This document shows, piece by piece, positions 29,392-38,513 of a DNA stretch of 64,000 nucleotides (the stretch's first letter is position 1; each line of letters begins with the position of its first letter). Under the pieces are notes generated by a model. The model did no database searches and had not been told where the DNA came from. It saw nothing but the letters and a program-made list of their open reading frames with translations. The stretch spans positions 124,001 to 188,000 of the forward strand of contig SCMY01000005.1 in NCBI GenBank assembly GCA_005502805.1, in the 5' to 3' direction. Both the position numbers and the translations under genes were made by a program. Source of the stretch: Rhizobiales bacterium 2SD (lineage in GTDB: Bacteria; Pseudomonadota; Alphaproteobacteria; Rhizobiales; Beijerinckiaceae).

Positions 29392-29423
29392 TCGACATTT
29401 CTTTCTCTGCAAGGTCCAGCCCC

Positions 29424-30533
29424 ATGGCTCTGCCCACTTCCCGCCCCGTCCCGCGTCCTGGTGTCCTCGACATCGAGGCTTACGTCCCCGGCAAGTCTTC
29501 GGCCCCGGCCGGCGTCAAGCTGCACAAGCTCTCCTCGAACGAGACCCCGCTCGGCCCGAGCCCGAAGGCGGTCGCCGCCTACGGCAACCTTGCCGGCAAG
29601 CTCGAACTCTATCCCGACGGCTCGGCGACGAAGCTGCGCGAGGCGATCGCCGGCCGCTACGGGCTCGATGCCAACCGTATCGTCTGCGGCACCGGCTCGG
29701 ACGAATTGCTGCAGCTGATCACCAAGGTCTATCTCGGCGATGGCGACGAGGGCGTGTTCACCGAGCACGGCTTCCTCGTCTACAAGATCGCGATCCTCGC
29801 CGCCGGCGGCAAGCCGGTGATCGTGCCGGAAAAGAACCTCACCGCCGACATCGACGCGATCCTCGCCGCGGTTACGCCGCGCACCAAGATCGTCTTCCTG
29901 GCCAACCCCAACAACCCGACCGGCACCTATCTGCCCTTCGACGAGGTCAAGCGCCTGCAGGCCGGCCTGCCGCCGCATGTCCTGCTGGTGCTCGACGCGG
30001 CCTATGCCGAATATGTCCGGCGCAACGACTACGCCTCGGGCCTCGAACTGGTCGCGACCTCCGAGAACGTCGTGATGACCCGCACCTTCTCGAAGATCTA
30101 CGGCCTCGCCAATCTGCGTCTCGGCTGGGTCTATGGTCCCGCTCACATCATCGACGCGCTGAACCGCACCCGCGGTCCCTTCAACGTCAACGGCGCCGCG
30201 ATCGAGGCCGGCGTCGCTGCGATCGCCGACGAGGCGCACATCGCCGCGGCGATCGAGCACAACGACAAATGGCTGGCCTGGACCACGGCCGAACTGGAGA
30301 AGCTCGGCCTCACCGTCACGCCCTCGGTCGGCAACTTCATCCTGATCCATTTCCCGGCCGCCGCCGGCAAGAGCGCCAAGGAAGCCGACGCCTTCCTGAC
30401 CAAGCGCGGCCTGATCCTGCGCTCGGTCGCCTCCTATGGCTTGCCCGACGCGCTGCGCATGACCATCGGCAGCGAGGAGGCGAACCGCCTCGTCGTCGCG
30501 GCCCTGGCCGAGTTCCTGGGCAAGGCCGCGTGA
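29424..30533 (+). CDS. hisC: histidinol-phosphate / aromatic aminotransferase
   Basis: 369-residue class I/II PLP aminotransferase. Motifs are [34 protein letters not shown], and the PLP lysine Lys224 in [20 protein letters not shown]. HisC-type enzymes often serve both histidine synthesis and transamination of aromatic 2-oxo acids or prephenate. Its place between chorismate mutase and tyrC suggests that the aromatic role matters here. It ends in a GTGA overlap with tyrC. Confidence 0.93.
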   Translation: MALPTSRPVPRPGVLDIEAYVPGKSSAPAGVKLHKLSSNETPLGPSPKAVAAYGNLAGKLELYPDGSATKLREAIAGRYGLDANRIVCGTGSDELLQLITKVYLGDGDEGVFTEHGFLVYKIAILAAGGKPVIVPEKNLTADIDAILAAVTPRTKIVFLANPNNPTGTYLPFDEVKRLQAGLPPHVLLVLDAAYAEYVRRNDYASGLELVATSENVVMTRTFSKIYGLANLRLGWVYGPAHIIDALNRTRGPFNVNGAAIEAGVAAIADEAHIAAAIEHNDKWLAWTTAELEKLGLTVTPSVGNFILIHFPAAAGKSAKEADAFLTKRGLILRSVASYGLPDALRMTIGSEEANRLVVAALAEFLGKAA

Positions 30534-31474
30534 GCGCGCCGGAAACGTTCGCGCCGCGCCGCGACGAGCCGCTGTTTGGGCGGCTCGCCATCATCGGCAT
30601 CGGCCTGATCGGCTCCTCGATCGCGCATGCGGCCAAGGAGCTCAATCTCGCCGGCCATATCGTGCTGAGCGACGCCGACGGCGATGTGCGCCGCCGCGCC
30701 CGCGAGCTCGATCTCGGCCACGAGATCGCCGAAAGCGCAGTCGAGGCCGCCCGCGACGCCGACCATGTCGTGCTGTGCGTGCCGGTCGGTGCCTGCGGCG
30801 CCGTTGCCGAAGAGATCGCCGGCGTGCTGAAGCCGGGCGCGATCCTCTCGGATGTCGGCTCGGTCAAGCATGCGGTGGTCGAGGCGGTCAGCCCGCATCT
30901 GCCCGAGGGCGTGCATTTCGTCCCCGCGCATCCGGTTGCCGGCACCGAGAATTCCGGCCCCGATGCCGGCTTCCCCAGCCTCTTCCTCAATCGCTGGTGC
31001 ATCCTGACGCCGCCGCCCGGCACCGACGAGGCCGCGATCGCCCGCACCCGCCAGTTCTGGGAGGGCATGGCGGCGATCGTCGAGGTGATGGGCTCGCAGC
31101 ACCACGACCTCGTCCTCGCCATCACCAGCCATCTGCCGCATCTGATCGCCTACAACATCGTCGGCACCGCCGAGGATCTGGCGGCGGTGACGCAGTCGGA
31201 AGTGATCAAGTTCTCGGCCGGCGGCTTCCGCGACTTCACCCGCATCGCGGCGTCGGATCCGACGATGTGGCGCGACGTCTTCCTCGCCAACAAGGAGGCG
31301 GTGCTGGAGATGCTCGGCCGCTTCAACGAGGATCTGGCCTTGCTCACCCGCGCCATCCGCTATGGCGACGGTGAGACCCTGCACAAGCACTTCACCCGAA
31401 CGCGTGCCATCCGCCGCGGCATCGTCGCGCTCGGCCAGGAGAAGGCCGAGACGGAAAAGCTGAAGAAGGGCTGA
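30530..31474 (+). CDS. tyrC: prephenate/arogenate dehydrogenase
   Basis: 314-residue TyrA-family enzyme making the tyrosine precursor by NAD(P)-dependent oxidative decarboxylation. The NAD-binding loop is [20 protein letters not shown] (residues 16-35). Further family motifs are [27 protein letters not shown] and [15 protein letters not shown]. The start is GTG 30530, overlapping the hisC stop codon as GTGA, so translation is coupled. Cyclohexadienyl specificity is inferred from rhizobial relatives. Confidence 0.93.
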   Translation: MSAPETFAPRRDEPLFGRLAIIGIGLIGSSIAHAAKELNLAGHIVLSDADGDVRRRARELDLGHEIAESAVEAARDADHVVLCVPVGACGAVAEEIAGVLKPGAILSDVGSVKHAVVEAVSPHLPEGVHFVPAHPVAGTENSGPDAGFPSLFLNRWCILTPPPGTDEAAIARTRQFWEGMAAIVEVMGSQHHDLVLAITSHLPHLIAYNIVGTAEDLAAVTQSEVIKFSAGGFRDFTRIAASDPTMWRDVFLANKEAVLEMLGRFNEDLALLTRAIRYGDGETLHKHFTRTRAIRRGIVALGQEKAETEKLKKG

Positions 31475-31476
31475 GG

Positions 31477-31501
31477 GCAGGGAGCTCTTGGAGGCTCCTG
31501 C
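31477..31501 (+). terminator. possible hairpin terminator after tyrC
   Basis: GCAG-GGAGC pairs with GCTC-CTGC around a short loop with one bulged G, directly after the tyrC stop codon. The T-run is poor, so termination may be weak. Confidence 0.4.
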
Positions 31502-31591
31502 AGGATTCCACAGCAAGACGTGAATTCCGGTGCCTTGTGACGCTTGCCTGCCTTGTCAAAATGGGGTCGGGCTGATACAGCCCCACCCGTC

Positions 31592-31667
31592 GCCGCAATA
31601 GCTCAGCTGGTAGAGCACCTCATTCGTAATGAGGGGGTCGGGGGTTCGAATCCCTCTTGCGGCACCA
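31592..31667 (+). tRNA. tRNA-Thr (anticodon CGT)
   Basis: A 76-base cloverleaf with CCA encoded. The acceptor stem is GCCGCAA/TTGCGGC. The D-arm has AGCTCAGCTGGTAGAGC. The anticodon stem CCTCA/TGAGG encloses loop TTCGTAA, giving anticodon CGT for the ACG threonine codon. The T-arm has GGGTTCGAATCCC. Confidence 0.97.
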
Positions 31668-31762
31668 CTCTCGGGCGCGCTGGCCGGCTTTCACTTCAAA
31701 AATTGCGTTGATCGCAACAGGTCGTTGCAGCGCCCGTGATGCCTTTTGCATGGGCGTCGGCG

Positions 31763-32620
31763 TCATGCCGACTCCAGCACCAGCTCCAGCGTCATCAGCA
31801 CCGGATTGTCGCCGCGCGCCAGCGCGCCCTGCGCCATGCCGCCGGTATAGTCGACCAATGCGATGGCGAGCGCCGCTTCCGGCTTGCCATCGGCGCCGGG
31901 CGCGACATGGCCGGCCGTGATCGCGATCTCGGTGGCGAAGGGTTCGATCGAGCGGCCGTCAATGAAGCGCGCGCCGATGGTCGAGCCGACGCCGCCGTGG
32001 ATCACGGCATGGGCGATGCCGTGTTCGGCGCAGAACTCTTCCAGCGCGGTGAAGACGTCGCGGTTCGGCCGCAGCCGCAGCACGAAGAAGCGGCCGCCCG
32101 CGTCGGCGGTGCCCCCTGGCTGTTGCACCGGCATGAACAGCTTGAAATTGGTCTCGGGATCATGGCCGGCGACGAAGCCGGCGCCGGCCAGCCCGACCGC
32201 GTCGACGGTTATCGGCTCGGCCAAAAAACTCTGGTCCGGCAGGATATGGCCGCCATTCCGTTTGCCATCCGCCTCGCGCCAGAGCGCATGGCCGTGGAAG
32301 AACGGTGCGCCGTCGCGCTCGCCGAAGGTCAGGGCGCCGGTCTCGATTCGGGTCACGCCATCCGGCCGGAAGGTCTCGCTGTAGAAGGCGGCATGTTCCG
32401 GCGTCGCCGACAGCGCCGGCATCACATAGGCGAAGGGAGCGAGCGAGAGTCCGGCCGGAAGGCGCAGCACGCCGCTGGAAAAGCCCTGCGCGGCGAAGGC
32501 TCCGCTGATCGCATCGAGCAGCAGGCCAGGCTTCAAGTCCAAAGCCAGCTTGCGGCCGCGCGCTTCGACCCACTGCACCCGCTCGGGCTCGGCAGGACCC
32601 GGCTGCTGGATCGTCCTCAC
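31763..32620 (-). CDS. PPC (DUF296) domain protein
   Basis: 285 residues. The N-terminal half has a PPC-like pattern around FFHGHALWREADGKRNGGHI (near residue 107) and the C-terminal half repeats the fold (FFVLRLRPNRDVFTALEEFC, then GSTIGARFIDGRSI). PPC domains form trimers and occur in plant AT-hook proteins and in bacterial proteins of unknown function. The start is GTG 32620, overlapping the stop of the upstream ligase gene (GTGA), so it is translated with the ligase. A supporting or enzymatic role in the same pathway is inferred from this coupling. Confidence 0.75.
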   Translation of the reverse strand: MRTIQQPGPAEPERVQWVEARGRKLALDLKPGLLLDAISGAFAAQGFSSGVLRLPAGLSLAPFAYVMPALSATPEHAAFYSETFRPDGVTRIETGALTFGERDGAPFFHGHALWREADGKRNGGHILPDQSFLAEPITVDAVGLAGAGFVAGHDPETNFKLFMPVQQPGGTADAGGRFFVLRLRPNRDVFTALEEFCAEHGIAHAVIHGGVGSTIGARFIDGRSIEPFATEIAITAGHVAPGADGKPEAALAIALVDYTGGMAQGALARGDNPVLMTLELVLESA

Positions 32621-34257
32621 GCCTGGGCTCCCGGTGCGCGGACGAAGTCGAGCAGGCCGCGCTTCTCCAATTCGTCGCGCACCAGGCGCTTGGGCACCTT
32701 GCCATAGCCGGATTTGGGCAGTTCCTCGAAGAAGAAGAAGCGCTTCGGCATCTTGTAACGCGGGATCTTCTCGGCGAGGTAGCTCGCGAGCTCGTTCTCG
32801 TCGACAGGACTGCGGGCGACGCAGACGGCGACGCCGATCTCGCCCCAGACCGCATCGGGCACGCCGAGCACGGCGGCCTCGGCGATCGCCGGATGGGTCA
32901 GGATCTTCTCTTCGATCTCGCGCGGATAGATGTTCGAGCCGCCGGAGATGTACATGTCGGAGGCGCGGCCGGTGATGTAGGTAAAGCCCTCCTCGTCCAT
33001 ATGGCCGAGATCGCCGGTGCGGAACCAGCCATTGCGGAAGGATTTCGCATTGGCCTCGGGGTTCTCGTAATAGCCGGCGAAGACCGCTGGACCGATCACG
33101 CAGATCTCGCCGGTCTCGAAGGGCTTCAGCTCCTCGCCCGCGTCGTTCTGGATCGAAACCTGGATGCCGGTGCGCTCGACGCCGCAGCTGCCGATGCGCG
33201 CGGCAGGGCCGTCTTCCTCCACATGCAGATGGGTCGGCAGCACGGTGATGTTGCCGGTGACCTCGCCTAGGCCGAAATACTGCACCAGCACCTTGCCGAG
33301 CTTCTTCAGCGCGGTCTTCTGGTCCTCGCGATACATCGGCGCGCCGGCATAGATGACATGGCGCAGCGAGGAATGATCGTGCTGGTCGACGGCCGGATGC
33401 TCGGCCAGCATCTTCAGGATGGTCGGCACGGTGAAGATATTGGTGACCCGGTGCTTGGCGATCAGCCGGAAGGCCTCGTCGATGTCGAAGCGCTCGGTCG
33501 GCAGCAGGATCGACGGCGCGCCACGGGCCGCGAGCACGAGCTGGTGCACGCCGGCGCCATGTGACAGCGGCGCGACGACGAGCGAGGCATCCTGCTCTGT
33601 CGAGCCTGGCACGAGATCAGCGAGGTGGTTGGTGATGACGAAGCCCATTTGGCCATGGGTCAGCACCGCCGCCTTGGAGCGCCCGGTTGTGCCCGAGGTG
33701 AAGAAGAACCAGCAGGGATCGTCGCGGTCGACCACCGCATCGGGAACGTGCTGGCCCTGATGCGCGGCGATCGCTTCGGTCAGCGAGGTCTCGCCGAACG
33801 AACCGGCGCCGATCCGCCAGGTGAATGCGAGCGCCTTGCTCTCCTTGGCGACGGCCGTGGCATGGTCGGGAAAATCGCCATGGCAGAGGAAGCTCTTGGC
33901 GCCCGAGGAGGTCGCAAGATACGCGACCTCCTCGGGCATCAAGCGGAAATTGGTAGGAACCCAAACCGCGCCGAGCCGGAAGGCGGCGAACATCGAGACG
34001 AACATCTCGTCGCAATTCTTGGAATGGACGAGGATGCGGTCGCCCTTGCCGATGCCGCGCGCAGCCAGCGCTGCGCAAAGTGCATGCGCCGCCGCATCGA
34101 GTTCGCGCCAGCCCCATTGCCGCTCGCCCCAGATCAGCCCGGGCCGGTCGCCGAAGTGGCGGGCATTGCGCGTCAGAAAATGCGCGAGGTTCATCACCCG
34201 CGTCGTCACGGGCGTCAGCCCGCCCACCGGGCCGGCCTTCGCTGTGCTCGTCGTCAT
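32617..34257 (-). CDS. acyl-CoA synthetase / AMP-dependent ligase
   Basis: 546-residue ANL-superfamily enzyme. The P-loop is WFFFTSGTTGRSKAAVLTHG near residue 195; other core motifs are YFGLGEVTGN, GWFRTGDLGHMDEEGFTYI and the C-terminal lysine in SGYGKVPKRLV. It activates a carboxylic acid to its CoA thioester through an acyl-adenylate. The substrate (fatty or aromatic acid) is not evident. It overlaps the upstream IclR gene by ATGA and the downstream PPC gene by GTGA. A TRAP transporter is divergently encoded, suggesting uptake of the acid that this enzyme activates. Confidence 0.9.
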   Translation of the reverse strand: MTTSTAKAGPVGGLTPVTTRVMNLAHFLTRNARHFGDRPGLIWGERQWGWRELDAAAHALCAALAARGIGKGDRILVHSKNCDEMFVSMFAAFRLGAVWVPTNFRLMPEEVAYLATSSGAKSFLCHGDFPDHATAVAKESKALAFTWRIGAGSFGETSLTEAIAAHQGQHVPDAVVDRDDPCWFFFTSGTTGRSKAAVLTHGQMGFVITNHLADLVPGSTEQDASLVVAPLSHGAGVHQLVLAARGAPSILLPTERFDIDEAFRLIAKHRVTNIFTVPTILKMLAEHPAVDQHDHSSLRHVIYAGAPMYREDQKTALKKLGKVLVQYFGLGEVTGNITVLPTHLHVEEDGPAARIGSCGVERTGIQVSIQNDAGEELKPFETGEICVIGPAVFAGYYENPEANAKSFRNGWFRTGDLGHMDEEGFTYITGRASDMYISGGSNIYPREIEEKILTHPAIAEAAVLGVPDAVWGEIGVAVCVARSPVDENELASYLAEKIPRYKMPKRFFFFEELPKSGYGKVPKRLVRDELEKRGLLDFVRAPGAQA

Positions 34258-35129
34258 GGCATTGTCTCCGCTGTCCTGATCTCGTCCTGCGCCGGCTTGC
34301 CCTGCCGCCGGTCGAGCATGCTGGCGATCCTCGTCTCGACATGGCGCGCTTCCTGGCGCAGCAGGGCGGCGAGCTCTTCCTGGCGCTGCGGCTGCATGCG
34401 CGAGTCGATCGCGGCGATGCTCAGCGCCCCGGCGATGCGCCCGTCGGGATAGCGCACGCCGACGCCGATGCCCCAGGAATTCGCGACGATGCGGCCGGGA
34501 TTGAGCGCGAAGCCCTGCGCACGCGCCAGCGCGATGTCGGTGATGAGCTGGGCCGGGGAATAGGCGGGATAGCGCGCGGTCAGCACGGCGCGGTTGGCCT
34601 CGATCATCGCAGTGGATTCGGCGTCCGGGATCAGCGCCAGCATGGCGAGCGAGCCGGCGCCGACCCCGAGCGGGTGCTGGTCGCCGGCCTGCAAGGCGTG
34701 GGTGCGCACCGGCCAGGTGCCTTCCTCGCGGTGCAGGCAGATGGCGAAGCGGTCACGCCGGATCGAGAAGAAGCTGGTGTCCTGCGTCGTGTCGGAGAGC
34801 CTGTGCAGGCTTGCCATGGCGAGGTCGAGCAGGCCATGGCGCTGGCCCGAGAGCAGGCCGAGCACGAAGGCTTCCTCGCCGAGATGGTAGCGCCGCGTGC
34901 GGTCTTCCTGCTCGACGAGGCCGGCCCGCATCAGCGCCAACAGCAGGCGCCGGACGGTCGGCTTGTTCAGCCCGCTCTCCGCGACGATCTCGCTGAGCGG
35001 CAGGCCCGATGCGCTCTCGCGGCCGACGAGCGCCAGCAATCGCAAGGCGCGATCGACGCTTTGCGAGCCTGACAGGTCGGGCGTCGATAGGGCCTCGGGC
35101 TGCATTTCCTCTACCGCATTTGGGTCCAT
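34254..35129 (-). CDS. IclR-family transcriptional regulator
   Basis: 291 residues. The winged HTH covers about residues 24-85 (SVDRALRLLALVGRESASGL, then LNKPTVRRLLLALMRAGLVE). The effector domain follows, with the family segment FALNPGRIVANSWGIGVGVR. The start is ATG 35129, preceded by a GAGGT ribosome site. It is the first gene of a coupled operon with the ligase and PPC genes and divergent from the TRAP genes, so it probably controls both directions. Confidence 0.92.
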   Translation of the reverse strand: MDPNAVEEMQPEALSTPDLSGSQSVDRALRLLALVGRESASGLPLSEIVAESGLNKPTVRRLLLALMRAGLVEQEDRTRRYHLGEEAFVLGLLSGQRHGLLDLAMASLHRLSDTTQDTSFFSIRRDRFAICLHREEGTWPVRTHALQAGDQHPLGVGAGSLAMLALIPDAESTAMIEANRAVLTARYPAYSPAQLITDIALARAQGFALNPGRIVANSWGIGVGVRYPDGRIAGALSIAAIDSRMQPQRQEELAALLRQEARHVETRIASMLDRRQGKPAQDEIRTAETMP

Positions 35130-35203
35130 GATACGGACCTCTTTTCTGCTTTAAAGGTGTAGATGGCCGCGTCAGTGATTGCAACAGCAGTCGATCCGTG
35201 TAT

Positions 35204-35217
35204 GTTCCAGCCGGAAC
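35204..35217. promoter_or_regulatory. possible IclR-type operator
   Basis: Perfect inverted repeat GTTCC-AGCC-GGAAC in the 167-base spacer between the IclR gene and the divergent TRAP gene. Its size and position fit a regulator site, but no family consensus was checked. Confidence 0.4.
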
Positions 35218-35296
35218 GAGCGAGCTAATTCGCCATAATATGGACCCGTGATGTCGGCCAAGCCGACAGGGCGGGCGGATGGGAGGAGCGGCCCTT

Positions 35297-37195
35297 ATGG
35301 CCGAGACAAGCACGAGCGCAGCCGCCGGCGCGCATGCCAGCGATGGTGTCGCCGCGGTCCTGGAGAGCCTCGACCATACCCCCAAGCGTGTCGGCTCGGC
35401 GCTGGTGCGTCCGCTTGAGGTGATCGCCGCGTGCCTGCTCGTCGCCATCGTCACGCTTCTGCTTGCGGGCGTGACCTCGCGCTATGTGCTCTCGATCCCG
35501 GTGGTCTGGATCGACGAGGCCGCCTCGATCTGCTTCCTTTGGCTCGCCATGCTCGGCGCGGCCATCGCGATCGACCGCAACGAGCATCTGCGCCTGACCC
35601 TGTTCGTCGGCATGCTGCCGGAGCGCCTGCGCGGCCTCGCCCACGCCTTCGGCCTGCTCGCGGTCGCGACCTTTCTCGCCGTGATGACCTGGCCTGCGAT
35701 CGACTATGTCATCGAGGAATCCTACGTCACCTCGGCGGCGCTCAACATTCCCTCGAGCTATCGCGTTTCCGCCATCGCCTTCGGCATCGTCGCCATGCTG
35801 GCGCTGGTGCTGACCTATGCCGTCAGGACCTGCACGCTGCGCGATCTCCTGATCTCGGCGGTGGTGATCGGCCTTGTCGCGGCGGCTTTCTTCCTGCTGA
35901 CGCCGGTGTTCAAGACGCTGGGCTACGTCAACATCGCCATCTTCCTGCTCGGTGTCGTCGGGCTCTGCCTCGTCGCCGGCGTGCCGATCGCTTTCTGCTT
36001 CGGGCTGGGCGCGCTCTGCTTCCTGTCCTTCAGCACCAGCGTGCCGATCTTCGTGATGATCGGGCGCATGGACGAGGGCATGTCGAGCCTGATCCTGCTC
36101 TCGGTGCCGATCTTCGTATTGCTCGGCTGCGTGCTCGACTCGACCGGCATGGGCAAGGCGATCGTCGATTTCCTGGCGTCGCTGCTGGGCCATGTCCGCG
36201 CCGGCATGTCCTATGTGCTGCTCGGCTCGCTCTTTCTGGTCTCGGGCATTTCCGGCTCGAAGGTCTCCGACATGGCGACGGTGGCGCCGGCCCTGTTCCC
36301 GGAGATGAAGCGGCGCGGCTACCAGCCCAAGGAACTGATCGCGCTGCTCTCGACCGGCGCCGCAATGGCCGAGACCGTGCCGCCCTCGATCGTGCTGATC
36401 GTGCTCGGCTCGGTCGCCGGCGTCTCGATCGCCGGGCTCTTCACCAACGGCCTCGTCGTCGCGACGGTCCTGTTGCTGGTGCTCGCCATCCTGGCGCGCT
36501 GGAAGGCCCGCGGCGAGATGCTGAAGGGCGTGCGCCGTGCGCCTTTCACTGTGATCTGGAAGACGGCGCTGATCGCCGCGCCGGCGCTCGTCCTGCCTTT
36601 CCTCATTCGCAGCGCTGTCGGCGGCGGCGTCGCCACCGCGACCGAGGTCTCGACCATCGCGGTGCTCTACGCGCTGATCGTCGGCATCGTGCTCTATGGC
36701 GGCATCAGCTGGCGCACCTTCTACGGCATGCTGGTCGAGACCGCGGCGCTCTCGGGCGCGATCCTGATGATCTTGGGCACCGCCTCGGCCATGGCCTGGG
36801 CCCTGACCCAGACCGGTTTTGCCCGCGACCTTGCCACCGCGATGTCGCATCTGCCCGGCGGCTGGATCAGCTTCATGGCGGTGACGGTCGTGGTCTTCAT
36901 GATCCTCGGCTGCGTGCTCGAGGGCCTGCCGGCGATCGTGCTGATGGCGCCGCTGATGTTCCCGATCGCCAAGAGTCTCGGCATCAACGACGTCCATTAT
37001 TCGATGGTGGTGGTCACTGCGATGAACATCGGCCTGATGACCCCGCCGATCGGCATCGGCTTCTACATCGCCTGCAAGATCGGCAATGTCGAACCGGACG
37101 AGGCGATGGGCGCGATCTGGCCCTATCTGCTGGCGCTGCTCGCTGGTCTCGCCATCATCGCCTATGTCCCGTCCTTCTCGACGATGTTCCTGTGA
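35297..37195 (+). CDS. TRAP transporter fused DctQ-DctM membrane protein
   Basis: 632 residues. The first ~200 residues are a four-TM DctQ subunit (with VVWIDEAASICFLWLAMLGA near residue 65). The rest is a 12-13 TM DctM permease with VSGISGSKVSDMATVAPALF near 315 and LMTPPIGIGFYIACKIGNVE near 585. Fused QM proteins occur in many TRAP systems for carboxylates. The start is ATG 35297, 7 bases after the GGGAGGAG ribosome site, rather than ATG 35279. Its DctP is encoded downstream after a repeat element. Confidence 0.93.
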   Translation: MAETSTSAAAGAHASDGVAAVLESLDHTPKRVGSALVRPLEVIAACLLVAIVTLLLAGVTSRYVLSIPVVWIDEAASICFLWLAMLGAAIAIDRNEHLRLTLFVGMLPERLRGLAHAFGLLAVATFLAVMTWPAIDYVIEESYVTSAALNIPSSYRVSAIAFGIVAMLALVLTYAVRTCTLRDLLISAVVIGLVAAAFFLLTPVFKTLGYVNIAIFLLGVVGLCLVAGVPIAFCFGLGALCFLSFSTSVPIFVMIGRMDEGMSSLILLSVPIFVLLGCVLDSTGMGKAIVDFLASLLGHVRAGMSYVLLGSLFLVSGISGSKVSDMATVAPALFPEMKRRGYQPKELIALLSTGAAMAETVPPSIVLIVLGSVAGVSIAGLFTNGLVVATVLLLVLAILARWKARGEMLKGVRRAPFTVIWKTALIAAPALVLPFLIRSAVGGGVATATEVSTIAVLYALIVGIVLYGGISWRTFYGMLVETAALSGAILMILGTASAMAWALTQTGFARDLATAMSHLPGGWISFMAVTVVVFMILGCVLEGLPAIVLMAPLMFPIAKSLGINDVHYSMVVVTAMNIGLMTPPIGIGFYIACKIGNVEPDEAMGAIWPYLLALLAGLAIIAYVPSFSTMFL

Positions 37196-37223
37196 TCGTG
37201 AGGGCGTACATGCTTCGTCATGC

Positions 37224-37308
37224 CGTCATTGCGAGGAGGCCCTGCCGACGAAGCAATCCAGGAGGATTGCGCGAGACCTTATGGATTGCTTCGCTTCGCT
37301 CGCAATGA
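37224..37308. repeat. CGTCAT/ATGACG inverted-repeat element, copy 4
   Basis: Begins CGTCATTGCGAGGAGG and ends TCGCTCGCAATGACG, with inner complementary arms AGCAATCCA and TGGATTGCT. It lies between the fused dctQM gene and the dctP gene of one transcription unit. Confidence 0.85.
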
Positions 37309-37355
37309 CGACGAAACCTGATCGCCGATAACAACGAATGTTTAGAGGAAAGACC

Positions 37356-38369
37356 ATGTCCATCTCACGCCGCACGATCCTGCAGGGCGCTACCGCCGCC
37401 GCCACGATCGGCACCTTCTCGATCGCCCGCGCCCAGACGCCGGAATTCACCTATAAGTACGCCAACAACCTGCCGGTCTCGCACCCGATGAACCTCCGCG
37501 CCACCGAGGCGATGGAGAAGATCAAGGCCGAGACCAATGGCCGCGTCGTCATCCAGATCTTCCCGAACAACCAGCTCGGCTCCGACACCGACATGCTGAA
37601 CCAGGTCCGCTCCGGCGGCGTCGAGTTCTTCACGCTGTCGCCGCTGATCCTGTCGACTTTGGTGCCGAATGCCTCGGTCAGCGGCATCGGCTTCGCCTTC
37701 CCGAACTATGACGCGGTCTGGAAGGCGATGGACGGCGAGCTCGGCGCCTATGTGCGCGGCCAGATCGCCAAGGCGAACCTGCACGTCATGGACAAGATCT
37801 GGGACAACGGCTTCCGCCAGATGACCTCGTCTAAGGGCGCGATCACCAGCCCGGCCGACCTCAAGGGCTTCAAGATCCGCGTGCCGGTCTCGCCGCTCTG
37901 GACCTCGATGTTCAAGGCCTTCGACTCCGCCCCGGCCAGCATCAACTTCGCCGAGGTCTACACCGCCCTGCAGACCAAGATCGTCGACGGCCAGGAGAAC
38001 CCGCTCGCGATCATCGCCACCGCCAAGCTGTTCGAGGTGCAGAAGTATCTCTCGCTCACCAACCACATGTGGGACGGCTTCTGGTTCCTGGCCAATCGCC
38101 GCGCCTGGGAGCGTCTGCCGCAGGATCTGCGCGCGATCGTCGCCAAGAACATCGACGCCGCCGCTTTGCTGGAGCGCGCCGACGTCGCCAAGCTCAATGC
38201 CGGCCTGCAGGCCGAACTGACCTCGAAGGGCATGGTCATCAACGAGACCAAGGCCGACGACTTCCGCGCCGCGCTGCAGAAGGCCGGCTTCTACGGCGAG
38301 TGGAAGGGCAAATACGGCGACGAGGCCTGGGCGATCCTGGAGAAGGCGGTCGGCGGCAAGCTGGCCTGA
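37356..38369 (+). CDS. TRAP transporter substrate-binding protein DctP
   Basis: 337 residues. The N-terminus SISRRTILQGATAAATIGTF contains a twin-arginine-type signal with cleavage near IARAQ. The mature protein has DctP family stretches FPNNQLGSDTDMLNQVRSGG and FKIRVPVSPLWTSMFKAFDS, then QTKIVDGQENPLAIIATAKL. It captures the substrate in the periplasm for the fused DctQM protein. The start is ATG 37356 after AGAGGAAAG rather than ATG 37338. The neighbouring ligase suggests a carboxylic acid ligand. Confidence 0.92.
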   Translation: MSISRRTILQGATAAATIGTFSIARAQTPEFTYKYANNLPVSHPMNLRATEAMEKIKAETNGRVVIQIFPNNQLGSDTDMLNQVRSGGVEFFTLSPLILSTLVPNASVSGIGFAFPNYDAVWKAMDGELGAYVRGQIAKANLHVMDKIWDNGFRQMTSSKGAITSPADLKGFKIRVPVSPLWTSMFKAFDSAPASINFAEVYTALQTKIVDGQENPLAIIATAKLFEVQKYLSLTNHMWDGFWFLANRRAWERLPQDLRAIVAKNIDAAALLERADVAKLNAGLQAELTSKGMVINETKADDFRAALQKAGFYGEWKGKYGDEAWAILEKAVGGKLA

Positions 38370-38394
38370 GTTCTTTGAGCTGCTGATCCAAAAC

Positions 38395-38488
38395 CGTCAT
38401 GGTCGGGCTTGTCCCGACCATCCACGTCTTCCTCGGTCGAGGGCGGTGTCCAAAGACGTGGATGCTCGGCACAAGCCCGAGCATGACG
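38395..38488. repeat. CGTCAT/ATGACG inverted-repeat element, copy 5
   Basis: Lies between convergent dctP and the outer-membrane protein gene. It starts CGTCATGGTCGGGCTTGTCC and ends with CCCGAGCATGACG; the middle contains complementary CCACGTCTT and AAGACGTGG arms. It is closely related to copy 7. Confidence 0.88.
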
Positions 38489-38513
38489 GTGATGGCTGGC
38501 GGTAAGTGATCTC

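Noticed and set aside
35225-36997. 590-residue minus-strand frame opposite the TRAP fusion gene, rich in Asp, Arg and His
   Set aside because: The plus strand encodes a well-formed multi-TM transporter; the reverse of hydrophobic codons gives exactly this charged composition.
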